Below, one piece after another: positions 1-6,882 of a DNA stretch of 7,309 bases (positions are counted from its first letter, which is position 1; each line of letters starts with the position of its first letter). A program made the translations under genes and the position numbers. The stretch covers positions 1 to 7,309 of the forward strand of contig UQJA01000098.1 of the NCBI GenBank assembly GCA_900541285.1. Direction: 5' to 3'. The notes under the pieces were generated by a model, which saw only the letters and a program-made list of their open reading frames with translations, was not told the origin of the DNA and did not search any database. This DNA comes from an uncultured Collinsella sp. (GTDB taxonomy: Bacteria > Actinomycetota > Coriobacteriia > Coriobacteriales > Coriobacteriaceae).

Positions 1-873
1 CTTGGTGGAGCTTGGCGGGGTATTTTTGCCGGTCGCGGGCGAGCTGGCGGGCTGTGTTGCCTCGGCCGGTTGCGCCGAGTTGGAGGGAGGCGTCGTCTCG
101 GTCGGTTTCGTTATCTCGGGCGAGGCGGCCTTGTCTGCCGCGGCCTTTGCCTCTTCGTATGCCTTGCAGGCGTCGTCATAGGCCGTTTGCGCTTTTTTCA
201 AATTGTCGAGGAGCGCATCTCGCCAGGCTGTGAACCGGTCGATATCGGCTTTATATTTCTCTACAGCACGTTCACAGTCATTAACTCGTCTTTCCTCTCT
301 TCTGAGGCGGTACTGGAACTCGCGGAGCTCCGTTTCGCAATAGTTTACGTGCGTTTTTGCCGATATGATCTCACTGTGCAACTGCTTTATTTGCTGTTTA
401 GTAGTTTCGACAAACTCCTCGTAGCCGAGTGCTTCGAGTGTCTTAAGCATCTCATGTTTCTTCTCTAATTCTGCCTGGAGCTCGCTTACCCGGTTGATGG
501 CCCCGTCGTATTTGGCTTGGGCAGCATCGACGTCCGCTTGCATGGTGGGAAGGAGTTCCCTCCCTTCGGCGGCTTGCGCCGCCATCTTTTCGCGGTACTC
601 TTGAAAACGGGTAATGTCATCATTGAATCTCGCAATTTTCTCGGGACTTGCGGCGTTTTTTGCGGCCTCGAGGTTTTTGAGCGCTTCCTGCATGGCTGCA
701 TACGCTCTTTCTTTTGCGGCGGCCGCATCTTCCGTCTGCAAGGCAACTGCACCGGTGGGGGAGCTGGTTTCTGCCGCGATCGCCGTTGCGGGGGCGATTC
801 CCGCGACAAGTGCCGCGGAAAGGGCGATGCCCACAGTTGCTCGTCTTGCTCTTCTTGCGAGAATGTCGTTCAT
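1..873 (-). CDS. Secreted coiled-coil surface protein, copy 1 (C-terminus cut by window edge)
   Basis: I read this frame codon by codon: it is open from the ATG at 873 to position 1, giving 291 codons without a stop, and it continues off the left edge. Residues 1-34 form a signal peptide with an Arg-rich start, a hydrophobic core and an Ala-X-Ala-type end before ETSS. Residues about 45-245 are rich in Ala, Glu, Lys and Gln and look like a long coiled coil. A Pro/Thr/Ser linker typical of wall-spanning segments follows. The protein is collinear with the neighbouring copy 2 and identical to it over residues 1-72, but only about one third identical over residues 172-219. Cys179 and Cys200 are specific to this copy; Cys236 is shared. 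A GAGG ribosome site (881-884) lies 7 bases before the ATG. The role is unknown; an extracellular, probably surface-attached structural or adhesive protein is inferred. The missing end probably carries the anchor seen in copy 2. Confidence 0.88.
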   Translation of the reverse strand, partial: MNDILARRARRATVGIALSAALVAGIAPATAIAAETSSPTGAVALQTEDAAAAKERAYAAMQEALKNLEAAKNAASPEKIARFNDDITRFQEYREKMAAQAAEGRELLPTMQADVDAAQAKYDGAINRVSELQAELEKKHEMLKTLEALGYEEFVETTKQQIKQLHSEIISAKTHVNYCETELREFQYRLRREERRVNDCERAVEKYKADIDRFTAWRDALLDNLKKAQTAYDDACKAYEEAKAAADKAASPEITKPTETTPPSNSAQPAEATQPASSPATGKNTPPSSTK

Positions 874-921
874 CTCGGCACCTCATTTCAAGGGTCGGCG
901 ACTAACTTGGTAGCACTAATG
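658..921. repeat. Perfect 264-bp direct repeat, left copy
   Basis: Aligned by eye, this block is identical base for base to 1990-2253, at an offset of 1332. It covers the first 72 codons of copy 1, the ribosome binding site and the 5' leader. The first mismatch inside the gene is at 657 (t against c at 1989) and the first upstream mismatch is at 922 (c against t). There is no synonymous difference in the block, although the next 500 bases of coding sequence are strongly diverged. This suggests recent gene conversion or recombination rather than simple duplication and drift. Confidence 0.93.
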
Positions 922-923
922 CA

Positions 924-932
924 AGTATATCA
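924..932 (-). promoter_or_regulatory. Extended -10 promoter of surface-protein copy 1
   Basis: On the minus strand this reads TGATATACT, a TGn-TATACT extended -10 element. No good -35 hexamer lies 16-18 bases upstream, as is common for extended -10 promoters. Initiation about 7 bases downstream would give a leader of roughly 44 bases before the ATG at 873. The same element, with a changed spacer base, precedes copy 2 at 2256-2264, which supports the call. Confidence 0.55.
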
Positions 933-1087
933 GGCGGTTTGCCCGCCATTGATCGGGCGTGCGCGTATACCCCCTGATTAACAGCCATTAAATCTATCCC
1001 TTAAGGAACGCGGCTTGCTGGTGTTGTCTGGGCATCGGTGGCTGCGTGGTTCAAGAGACGGCGGCATTACCATTTGTTTTTTCAAGT
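933..1087. other. Intergenic stretch between the two surface-protein genes
   Basis: The gap between the two minus-strand genes is 300 bases (874-1173). It holds the copy 1 leader, its extended -10 and the 17-bp-stem terminator. In the remaining stretch (933-1087) I see no gene, and no recognisable operator or RNA element. Unlike the leader, it has no counterpart upstream of copy 2. Confidence 0.5.
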
Positions 1088-1128
1088 AAAGAGGTCCGTT
1101 TCCCTGGGTTGGGGAAACGGACCTCTTT
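1088..1128 (-). terminator. Strong hairpin terminator after copy 2, probably bidirectional
   Basis: A perfect 17-bp stem (1088-1104 with 1112-1128) encloses a 7-base loop. The stem begins with AAA and ends with TTT, so either strand gives a GC-rich stem followed by T. The T run is longer on the plus strand (1126-1130) than on the minus strand (TTT, then ACTTG). It lies about 45 bases after the stop of copy 2 and upstream of the copy 1 promoter, so it most likely ends copy 2 transcripts and separates the two units. Confidence 0.8.
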
Positions 1129-1173
1129 TTGTCTCTGGGCTTGTGGATTGGCGAAGGCGATATGCTCTGGCAG

Positions 1174-2205
1174 CTATTTTGAGTTCCTGATGCGGCGTGT
1201 GGCCGTGGCGGTTATTCCGAGTCCTGCGGCGGCGATTCCTGCGAGTGCTATTGCGCTCGGTGCTGTGTCGCCCGCGTTCGCGAGCTTGCCGGCGGTCGTA
1301 TCTGCTTGCTTGCCGCTGCTCGAGTTCGCCTGCTTGGTGGAGCTTGGTAGGGCGTCTTTGCCGGTTGCAGGTGAGGCAACGGGCGGTGTCGCCTCGGCGG
1401 GTTGCGTTGAGCCGGAGGGAGGCGTCGTCTCGGTCGGTTGCGTTATCTCGGGCGAGGTGGCCTTGTCTGCCGCGGCCTTTGCCTCTTCGTATGCTTTGCA
1501 GGCGTCGTCATAGGCCGCTTGCGCCTTTTCCAAATCGCCGAGGAGTGCATTTCGCTTGGCAATGTCCTCGTCGATGTGGGCTTTAGCTTCCTCTGCCTCA
1601 CTTTCGAAATGCTGAACCTGTTTTTCCTGGCTTTCGAACCGGCGTTGGTAGTGGTGAAGATCATCTTCAGAAGATTTTTCTTGCGCTTTTGCCGATACGA
1701 TCTCACTGCGCAACTGCTTTATTTGCTGTTTAATTGTTTCGACAAGCTCCTCGTCGCCGAGTGCTTCGACTGCCTTAAGCGCCTCAAGTTTCTTGTCTAA
1801 TTTTGCCTGGAGCTCGCTTACCCGGTTGTGGGCCTCATCGTATTTGGCTTGGGCTGCATCGACGTTCGCTTGCATGGCGGGAAGGGGTTCCCTCCGTTTG
1901 GCGGCTTCCGCCGCCACCATGTCGTAGAGTTCTTGAAATACGGCAATGTCATCATCGATTTCCGCAAGTTTCTCAGGACCTGCGGCGTCTTTTGCGGCCT
2001 CGAGGTTTTTGAGCGCTTCCTGCATGGCTGCATACGCTCTTTCTTTTGCGGCGGCCGCATCTTCCGTCTGCAAGGCAACTGCACCGGTGGGGGAGCTGGT
2101 TTCTGCCGCGATCGCCGTTGCGGGGGCGATTCCCGCGACAAGTGCCGCGGAAAGGGCGATGCCCACAGTTGCTCGTCTTGCTCTTCTTGCGAGAATGTCG
2201 TTCAT
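1174..2205 (-). CDS. Secreted coiled-coil surface protein, copy 2, with sortase-like C-terminal tail
   Basis: This is a complete 343-residue protein. Residues 1-34 are a signal peptide (cleavage likely around AIAA/ETSS). Residues about 45-245 form a long charged helical region with patterns such as EALKNLEAAK and DEELVETIKQQIKQL. Residues about 250-305 are a Pro/Thr/Ser/Gln-rich linker. The C-terminus has LANAGD (308-313), a hydrophobic stretch (316-333) and a basic tail RRIRNSK. That layout matches Gram-positive wall-sorting signals of the LPXTG/LAXTG kind, but the Thr at the usual cleavage site is Ala, so covalent anchoring by sortase is uncertain; simple membrane retention is the alternative. 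The start is supported by GAGG 7 bases upstream. The gene is transcribed away from the ABC exporter pair and lies 300 bases upstream of copy 1. I do not recognise a named family. Secretion is well supported; the function is unknown. Confidence 0.9.
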   Translation of the reverse strand: MNDILARRARRATVGIALSAALVAGIAPATAIAAETSSPTGAVALQTEDAAAAKERAYAAMQEALKNLEAAKDAAGPEKLAEIDDDIAVFQELYDMVAAEAAKRREPLPAMQANVDAAQAKYDEAHNRVSELQAKLDKKLEALKAVEALGDEELVETIKQQIKQLRSEIVSAKAQEKSSEDDLHHYQRRFESQEKQVQHFESEAEEAKAHIDEDIAKRNALLGDLEKAQAAYDDACKAYEEAKAAADKATSPEITQPTETTPPSGSTQPAEATPPVASPATGKDALPSSTKQANSSSGKQADTTAGKLANAGDTAPSAIALAGIAAAGLGITATATRRIRNSK

Positions 2206-2253
2206 CTCGGCACCTCATTTCAAGGGTCGGCGACTAACTTGGTAGCACTAATG
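1990..2253. repeat. Perfect 264-bp direct repeat, right copy
   Basis: Partner of the block at 658-921, covering codons 1-72, the ribosome site and the leader of copy 2. Upstream of it only the -10 region remains alike; the sequence farther towards the exporter genes is unrelated to the region upstream of copy 1. Confidence 0.93.
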
Positions 2254-2255
2254 TA

Positions 2256-2264
2256 AGTATACCA
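2256..2264 (-). promoter_or_regulatory. Extended -10 promoter of surface-protein copy 2
   Basis: The minus strand reads TGGTATACT. The TATACT hexamer and the TG dinucleotide match the copy 1 promoter, while the bases between and beyond them differ (ctgaTATACT against ttggTATACT). Conservation of just these bases at the edge of the diverged region is the main support. The -35 is weak. Confidence 0.55.
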
Positions 2265-2342
2265 AGTGGTCGACCCGACACTGGCTGGGTGCGCGCCTCT
2301 CCGCTTCTTTGGAAACCGAATCCTATTAGAAATGACGAGTTG

Positions 2343-2372
2343 TTTACGCTTCTTTTGGGCTCACCGTACTAT
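2343..2372 (+). promoter_or_regulatory. Candidate promoter of the ABC exporter operon
   Basis: TTTACG (2343-2348), an 18-base spacer and TACTAT (2367-2372) each match four of six consensus positions. They lie 45-75 bases before the preferred start of the first exporter gene and point away from the copy 2 promoter. The match is modest and no regulator gene is present in the window. Confidence 0.33.
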
Positions 2373-2416
2373 CATGATTCGGATTGAGTGTGAATGATGA
2401 TAGGGAGCGCCTATAC

Positions 2417-4273
2417 ATGATTGAGCTGCTCAGGCGTTTTGGTGGTAAGTTTCGCCGGTATATGGTGATCGGCCCTGCGTGTAAGCTGATCGAAGTGATC
2501 TTTGACCTGCTGACGCCGCTGGTGATTGCCCAGATGATCGATAAGGGTATTGGCGCACACGATGTCAACGCCGTCGTCCACTACGGTATGCTGCTTGGCG
2601 CCATGGCTGTGATCGGCATCTCGTTTACGCTCGTCTGCCAAAAGATGGCGGCGCTCACCTCGCAGGGCATGGGCACCGATATCCGCGGTGCGCTCTACCA
2701 GCACATCAACAAGTTGAGCTATGCCGAACTCGACCGCTTTGGCACGCCGTCGCTTATCACCCGCATCACCAACGACGTCAACCAGGTGCAGCTCGCTGTG
2801 GCGCTGGGCGTACGCATGCTCATCCGCTGGCCCTTCTTGGCGGTGGGCTCTATGTGCGCGGCCCTTGCCATCGACCTTAAGCTCGGCATGATCTTCTTGA
2901 TCTGCACGCCCGCTATCGGCCTGGTGTTTTGGTTTGTCATGGCGCGCTGTATCCCGTATTACAGGCAGCTGCAGGCAAAGCTCGACCGCATCGCGCTTAT
3001 CTGCCGCGAGGGGCTTTCGGGCGCCCGCGTTGTTCGCGCCTTTGTGCGTGAGGACCACGAGCGCGAGCGTTTTGCCCAAGCCGCCGATGACCAGGCCAAT
3101 ACTGCCATCGCGGTGGGCAAGCTCTCGTCGATCCTTAATCCCGTCACGTTTCTTGTGATGAACCTGGGCGTGTGCGCCATCCTGTGGGTGGGCGGCATCC
3201 AGGTCAACGTGGGCGAGCTCACGCAGGGTCAGGTCATGGCGTTTGTGAACTACATGACGCAGACGCTCACCTCCATCGTGTACGTCGCCAACCTGGTCGT
3301 GGTCTTTACCAAGGCGAGCGCCAGCGCGTCGCGTATCAACGAGGTGCTCAATTGCGTGCCGGGCATCGCTGACGAGGGCAACCAGCCGGTCGCGCTGCCT
3401 GAGCCGAGCGACCTGACGGGTGGCGCTGTTCCGGTCCCTGCGCTGAGCTTTGACCATGCGAGCTTCTCGTTTGGCGCCGGCGCGGCAAATGCCGTCAACG
3501 ATGTGACCCTGGAGCTCCCGCTGGGCAAGACGCTTGGCATTATCGGCGGTACGGGTAGCGGCAAGTCCACGCTCGTCTCGCTTATCCCGCGCCTGTACGA
3601 TGCGAGCGCCGGCAGCGTGAGTGTGATGGGCGCCGACGTGCGCACCTGGCCGCTCGACCAGCTGCGCCGTGTGGTCGCGACCGTTCCACAGCGTGCGTCG
3701 CTGGTGAGCGGCACCATCCGCAGCAACCTGACCTGGCGCGATGAAGCTGCGACCGACGAGGATCTCTGGGCGGCGCTCGACATGGCGCAGGCGAGCGAGT
3801 TCGTGCGCAACAAGCCGCAGGGGCTCAATACCCCGGTCGAGGCGGGCGGTAAGAACTTCAGCGGTGGCCAACGCCAGCGCCTGACCATCGCGCGCGCCCT
3901 GGTGGGCTCGCCTCAGATATTGATCATGGACGATTCTGCCTCGGCGCTCGACTTTAAGACCGACGCGGCGCTTCGCCATGCCATCCGCGAGCGCAGTGTG
4001 CGCGGTGCCGCCGAGGGCGGGCTGCCGCTCACGACCGTCATCGTGAGCCAACGTGTCTCGACCGTGCGCGACGCCGATATGATCTGCGTACTTGACCACG
4101 GTTCGGTCGCGGGCCTGGGCGCGCACGATGAGCTCTACACGACCTGCCAGCTCTACCGCGAGATTTGCCAGTCGCAGCTTCGCCGCGAGGAGCTCGAGGG
4201 TCAGCAGGGGAGCACGACGCCCGCGTCCGCTCCGACCGCCCCCGCATCCGTCTGCGCAAAGGAGGGCTGCTAA
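2417..4273 (+). CDS. ABC exporter half-transporter with degenerate ATPase site (heterodimer subunit 1)
   Basis: This 618-residue protein has an N-terminal six-helix transmembrane domain (residues about 15-310) fused to an ATP-binding domain (about 335-580). It shows Walker A GGTGSGKST (377-385, Lys383), Q-loop Gln425, signature FSGGQ (481-485) and Walker B ILIMDD (501-506). Asp506 replaces the catalytic Glu, and the switch His is Gln545 (VSQR). These substitutions mark the degenerate partner in heterodimeric exporters such as TM287 of TM287/288 and BmrC of BmrCD. It should pair in the membrane with the product of the next gene, whose ATG abuts this stop. I chose ATG 2417 because AGGGAG lies 9 bases upstream; an in-frame TTG at 2384 would add 11 residues but lacks a good ribosome site. 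The C-terminal tail is Ser/Thr/Pro/Ala-rich. The substrate (drug, lipid or peptide) cannot be told. Confidence 0.93.
   Translation: MIELLRRFGGKFRRYMVIGPACKLIEVIFDLLTPLVIAQMIDKGIGAHDVNAVVHYGMLLGAMAVIGISFTLVCQKMAALTSQGMGTDIRGALYQHINKLSYAELDRFGTPSLITRITNDVNQVQLAVALGVRMLIRWPFLAVGSMCAALAIDLKLGMIFLICTPAIGLVFWFVMARCIPYYRQLQAKLDRIALICREGLSGARVVRAFVREDHERERFAQAADDQANTAIAVGKLSSILNPVTFLVMNLGVCAILWVGGIQVNVGELTQGQVMAFVNYMTQTLTSIVYVANLVVVFTKASASASRINEVLNCVPGIADEGNQPVALPEPSDLTGGAVPVPALSFDHASFSFGAGAANAVNDVTLELPLGKTLGIIGGTGSGKSTLVSLIPRLYDASAGSVSVMGADVRTWPLDQLRRVVATVPQRASLVSGTIRSNLTWRDEAATDEDLWAALDMAQASEFVRNKPQGLNTPVEAGGKNFSGGQRQRLTIARALVGSPQILIMDDSASALDFKTDAALRHAIRERSVRGAAEGGLPLTTVIVSQRVSTVRDADMICVLDHGSVAGLGAHDELYTTCQLYREICQSQLRREELEGQQGSTTPASAPTAPASVCAKEGC
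4258..4265 (+). promoter_or_regulatory. Strong Shine-Dalgarno for exporter subunit 2
   Basis: AAAGGAGG sits inside the last codons of subunit 1 and 8 bases before the ATG at 4274, which directly follows the TAA at 4271-4273. This fixes the start of subunit 2 and indicates translational coupling. Confidence 0.85.
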
Positions 4274-6133
4274 ATGAATCCGTACACTTCCTCCGGTTCG
4301 GTCGCCACGATGACGGCCAACGTGTCCGGTAACGATAGCCTCAACGACCTGGGCGACGGTCCGCGCCAGCCCGGCGACCCCGAGCGCTATCCCGTGGGTG
4401 CGGTGACTCGCCGTCTGATGGGCTACGTTCGTCCGCATCGCATTTCGTTTGTTGCGTCGTTTGTGAGTGCCGCCATCTCCGTGATTCTGCAGCTCTACAC
4501 GCCTATCCTTATCGGCGAGGGCATCGACCTGATCGTCGCCGCCGGGCAGGTGGACTTCGATGCGCTGCTGCCGCTCGTTACCAAGCTCGCGATTGTCGTC
4601 GTAGGTGCTGCGGCCTTCCAGTGGCTGCAGGGCTATTGCGTCAACCGCCTGTCCTACGAAACGGTGCGCGACATGCGCGTGGAGGCGAGCGATAAGCTCA
4701 GCCGCATGCCGCTCAGCTTTATCGACAGCCATGCCCACGGCGACCTTATGAGCCGCGTGGTCAACGACGTCGATCAGGTGGGCGACGGTCTGCTGCAGGG
4801 CTTTACGCAGCTCTTCACCGGTGTTATCACCATCGTGGGCACGCTCGCGTTTATGCTCTCCATTAACCTGACCATGACGCTCGTGGTGGTACTCGTCACG
4901 CCGCTTTCCATTTTTGCAGCTGGTGCCGTCGCCAAGCTTTCCAATAAGAGCTTCACTGCTCAACAGCGCATCCAGGGCCAACTCGGCGGTCATATCGAGG
5001 AGTATGTGGGCGAGCAAAAACTGGTGGATGCGTTTGCCTACGGCCCGAACGCCCAAGCGCGCTTCGACGCCCTCAACGCCGAGCTCTATACGGCAGGTGA
5101 ACGCGCACAGTTTATGGGCTCGCTTTCCAACCCCGGTACGCGCTTTATCAACAACATCATCTATGCCGTGGTCGCCGTGATTGGCTGCGTGGGCGTGATC
5201 ACGGGCGTGCCCGCTGCGCTCACGGTGGGCGGCGTGCAGATTTTCCTGTCCTATGCCAACCAGTACACCAAGCCGTTCAACGAGGTCACCAACGTCATTA
5301 CGCAGATCCAGACGGCGTATGCCTCGGCGCGCCGCATGTTTGCGCTGCTCGATGCGCGCGAGCAGGAGCCCGATGCGGCGGATGCCGTGGAACTTGCCGC
5401 CCCGCAGGGCGAGGTCGCCTTTGAGCATGTGGACTTTAGCTACGTGTCCGACCGCAAGCTGCTGCAGGATATCTGCATCGAGGCCAAGCCCGGCATGCGC
5501 TTTGCCCTCGTTGGCCCTACGGGCTGCGGCAAGACGACGCTCATCAACTTGCTGCTGCGGTTTTACGATATCGATGCCGGACGCATCATGGTCGATGGCC
5601 GGTCTTCGCGTGACTACACGCGCGCAAGCCTGCGCCGTGCCTTTGGCATGGTGCTGCAGGACACTTGGCTGTTCGAGGGCACGGTGGCGGAAAACATCGC
5701 CTACGGCTGTCCTGACGCCACGCGCGAGCAGGTTATCGAAGCTGCCAAGCGCGCGCATGCGCACAAGTTTATCGTGCAGCTGCCAGGCGGCTACGATACG
5801 GTCATCGGCGAGGACGGCGGCACGTTTAGCCAGGGTCAAAAACAGCTGCTGTGCATCGCGCGTGTCATGCTCACCGACCCGGCTATCTTGCTGCTGGACG
5901 AGGCGACCTCGAGCATCGATACCCGCACCGAGCTGCAGGTGCAGGCGGCATTCGACGAGCTCATGGCCGGTCGCACAAGCTTTGTCGTGGCGCACCGCCT
6001 GAGCACCATCCGCAACGCCGACTGCATTTTGGTCATGCGCGACGGCGAGATTATCGAGCGTGGCACGCACGACGAGCTGCTAGCGGCAGGCGGCTTTTAC
6101 GCCGAGCTCTACCGCAGCCAGTTTGCCCAGTGA
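4274..6133 (+). CDS. ABC exporter half-transporter with catalytic ATPase site (heterodimer subunit 2)
   Basis: This 619-residue protein starts with about 45 hydrophilic residues, followed by a six-helix transmembrane domain (about 55-340) and an ATP-binding domain (about 380-615). It shows Walker A GPTGCGKTT (414-422, Lys420), Q-loop Gln462, Walker B ILLLDE with catalytic Glu543, and switch His574 (VAHR), all canonical. The signature is FSQGQ (518-522) rather than SGGQ, as in TM288. In the dimer this altered signature would face the degenerate Walker motifs of subunit 1. The canonical Walker motifs here would meet the intact SGGQ of subunit 1 and form the one hydrolysing site. The immediate adjacency and strong ribosome site support equimolar synthesis. 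The role is ATP-driven export across the membrane. Names such as drug exporter would be family-level guesses. No convincing terminator follows; only a weak tttgccc/gggcaaa pair lies around the stop codon. Confidence 0.94.
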   Translation: MNPYTSSGSVATMTANVSGNDSLNDLGDGPRQPGDPERYPVGAVTRRLMGYVRPHRISFVASFVSAAISVILQLYTPILIGEGIDLIVAAGQVDFDALLPLVTKLAIVVVGAAAFQWLQGYCVNRLSYETVRDMRVEASDKLSRMPLSFIDSHAHGDLMSRVVNDVDQVGDGLLQGFTQLFTGVITIVGTLAFMLSINLTMTLVVVLVTPLSIFAAGAVAKLSNKSFTAQQRIQGQLGGHIEEYVGEQKLVDAFAYGPNAQARFDALNAELYTAGERAQFMGSLSNPGTRFINNIIYAVVAVIGCVGVITGVPAALTVGGVQIFLSYANQYTKPFNEVTNVITQIQTAYASARRMFALLDAREQEPDAADAVELAAPQGEVAFEHVDFSYVSDRKLLQDICIEAKPGMRFALVGPTGCGKTTLINLLLRFYDIDAGRIMVDGRSSRDYTRASLRRAFGMVLQDTWLFEGTVAENIAYGCPDATREQVIEAAKRAHAHKFIVQLPGGYDTVIGEDGGTFSQGQKQLLCIARVMLTDPAILLLDEATSSIDTRTELQVQAAFDELMAGRTSFVVAHRLSTIRNADCILVMRDGEIIERGTHDELLAAGGFYAELYRSQFAQ

Positions 6134-6173
6134 GCAAGCCCGTGGGGCAAATTAATCAATCGACAGACGGTGG

Positions 6174-6201
6174 TTTACATCTGTCACGTTAGTACTAAGA
6201 T
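6174..6201 (+). promoter_or_regulatory. Candidate promoter of the flavodoxin-like gene
   Basis: TTTACA (6174-6179, five of six -35 positions), a 16-base spacer and TAAGAT (6196-6201, four of six -10 positions) lie in an AT-rich gap. The -35 sits inside a 6-bp inverted repeat, gacaga/tctgtc (6162-6167 and 6180-6185), which could be a small operator or chance. This suggests the gene is expressed separately from the exporter. Confidence 0.42.
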
Positions 6202-6260
6202 ATTCATCTAATAAATTGCATTAGTGGCTTTAGTTTTGGGGGAAACGAGGCAACGTGACT

Positions 6261-6812
6261 ATGACGTGCTCTTTGGTGGTTAACAGCAAGAGCGGTAATA
6301 CCAGGATGGTTTCGGGCGCGATTAAGCGCGCTCTGCAGGCTGCGGGTGTTGAGTTTGTTCATGCCGCGGCGTTGAGCGACGATGCGGATGCAGATCAGGT
6401 TGCGCTCGAGGCGCAGGGCGCCTGCGCGGCCGACACGGTGCTCGTCGGTTTTTGGTGCGACAAGGGCGCGTGCACGCCTTCGGTTGCCGCGCTGCTCTCC
6501 GCTCTGCACGGCAAGCGCGTTTTCCTCTTTGGTACCTGCGGTTTTGGCGCCGACCAGAGCTATTATCAGCAGATTATCAATCGCGTGACCTCCAATTTGG
6601 CTGGGGATGCCGAGCTTGTGGGCTGGGCGATGTGCCAGGGCAAGATGGGTCCTGCGGTTAAGCAGCGCTACGAGGCAATGCTCGAGGAGGATCCCGACAA
6701 TGCCCGCTTTAAGATGCTGCTCGACAACTGGGTTACCGCAAAGGATCACCCCACCAAGGAAGATCTGGACAACATGGCTGCAGCCGCCAAGAAGGCCGTG
6801 CTGGGAGAGTAG
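6261..6812 (+). CDS. Flavodoxin-family protein (BilS-like flavodoxin domain)
   Basis: This is a 183-residue soluble protein. The N-terminus SLVVNSKSGNT (4-14) is a flavodoxin beta strand with the FMN phosphate-binding loop. VGFWCDKG (62-69) and LFGTCGFGADQSYY (89-102) match the aromatic and Gly-rich loops that cradle the isoalloxazine ring, and CQGKMGP (125-131) follows. The FW-DKG pattern resembles the short flavodoxin_3/BilS group, in which BilS is an accessory of bilirubin reductase. No BilR-like reductase is in the window, so only FMN-dependent electron transfer is inferred. It has six Cys (3, 55, 66, 71, 93, 125), many for its size. The start is ambiguous: ATG 6261 has GAGG 10 bases upstream, while GTG 6255, two codons earlier, has it at 4. 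It is probably monocistronic, ending at the hairpin at 6855. Confidence 0.85.
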   Translation: MTCSLVVNSKSGNTRMVSGAIKRALQAAGVEFVHAAALSDDADADQVALEAQGACAADTVLVGFWCDKGACTPSVAALLSALHGKRVFLFGTCGFGADQSYYQQIINRVTSNLAGDAELVGWAMCQGKMGPAVKQRYEAMLEEDPDNARFKMLLDNWVTAKDHPTKEDLDNMAAAAKKAVLGE

Positions 6813-6854
6813 CTTCGCCGTTCGCGGTCCTACGTGCAAAACAATACAAATGTG

Positions 6855-6881
6855 AAAGCCTCGAAGTTCTCGAGGCTTTTT
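6855..6881 (+). terminator. Rho-independent terminator after the flavodoxin gene
   Basis: The 10-bp stem AAAGCCTCGA/TCGAGGCTTT (6855-6864 and 6870-6879) has a 5-base loop and is followed by T to 6881. It begins 42 bases after the stop at 6812. Confidence 0.88.
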
Positions 6882-6882
6882 C

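Noticed and set aside
12..981. Plus-strand open frames across the copy 1 gene
   Set aside because: The same frames recur over copy 2 because of the duplication. Their Arg/Cys/Phe-rich translations make no sense as proteins, and the minus frame has a signal peptide, coiled coil and ribosome site.
2316..2382. A 7-bp inverted repeat ccgaatc/gattcgg around the exporter promoter
   Set aside because: Arms of 7 bases spaced 53 apart are expected by chance in a gap of this size, and no regulator gene is nearby.
3250..3888. A 212-codon minus-strand frame inside exporter subunit 1
   Set aside because: It is antisense to the nucleotide-binding domain, has no ribosome site and is rich in Ser/Arg/Thr without domain features.
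2411..6070. A 1219-codon open frame on the minus strand across both ABC genes
   Set aside because: It lies in exact codon register with the plus-strand genes, so it stays open simply because those genes avoid TTA, CTA and TCA codons. Its translation is Arg/His/Ala/Asp-rich with no recognisable domain, while the plus strand has complete ABC motifs.
6122..6151. tttgccc/gggcaaa pairing around the stop of exporter subunit 2 as a terminator
   Set aside because: The stem has only 7 bp, the loop is 16 bases and no T run follows, so termination here is not supported.
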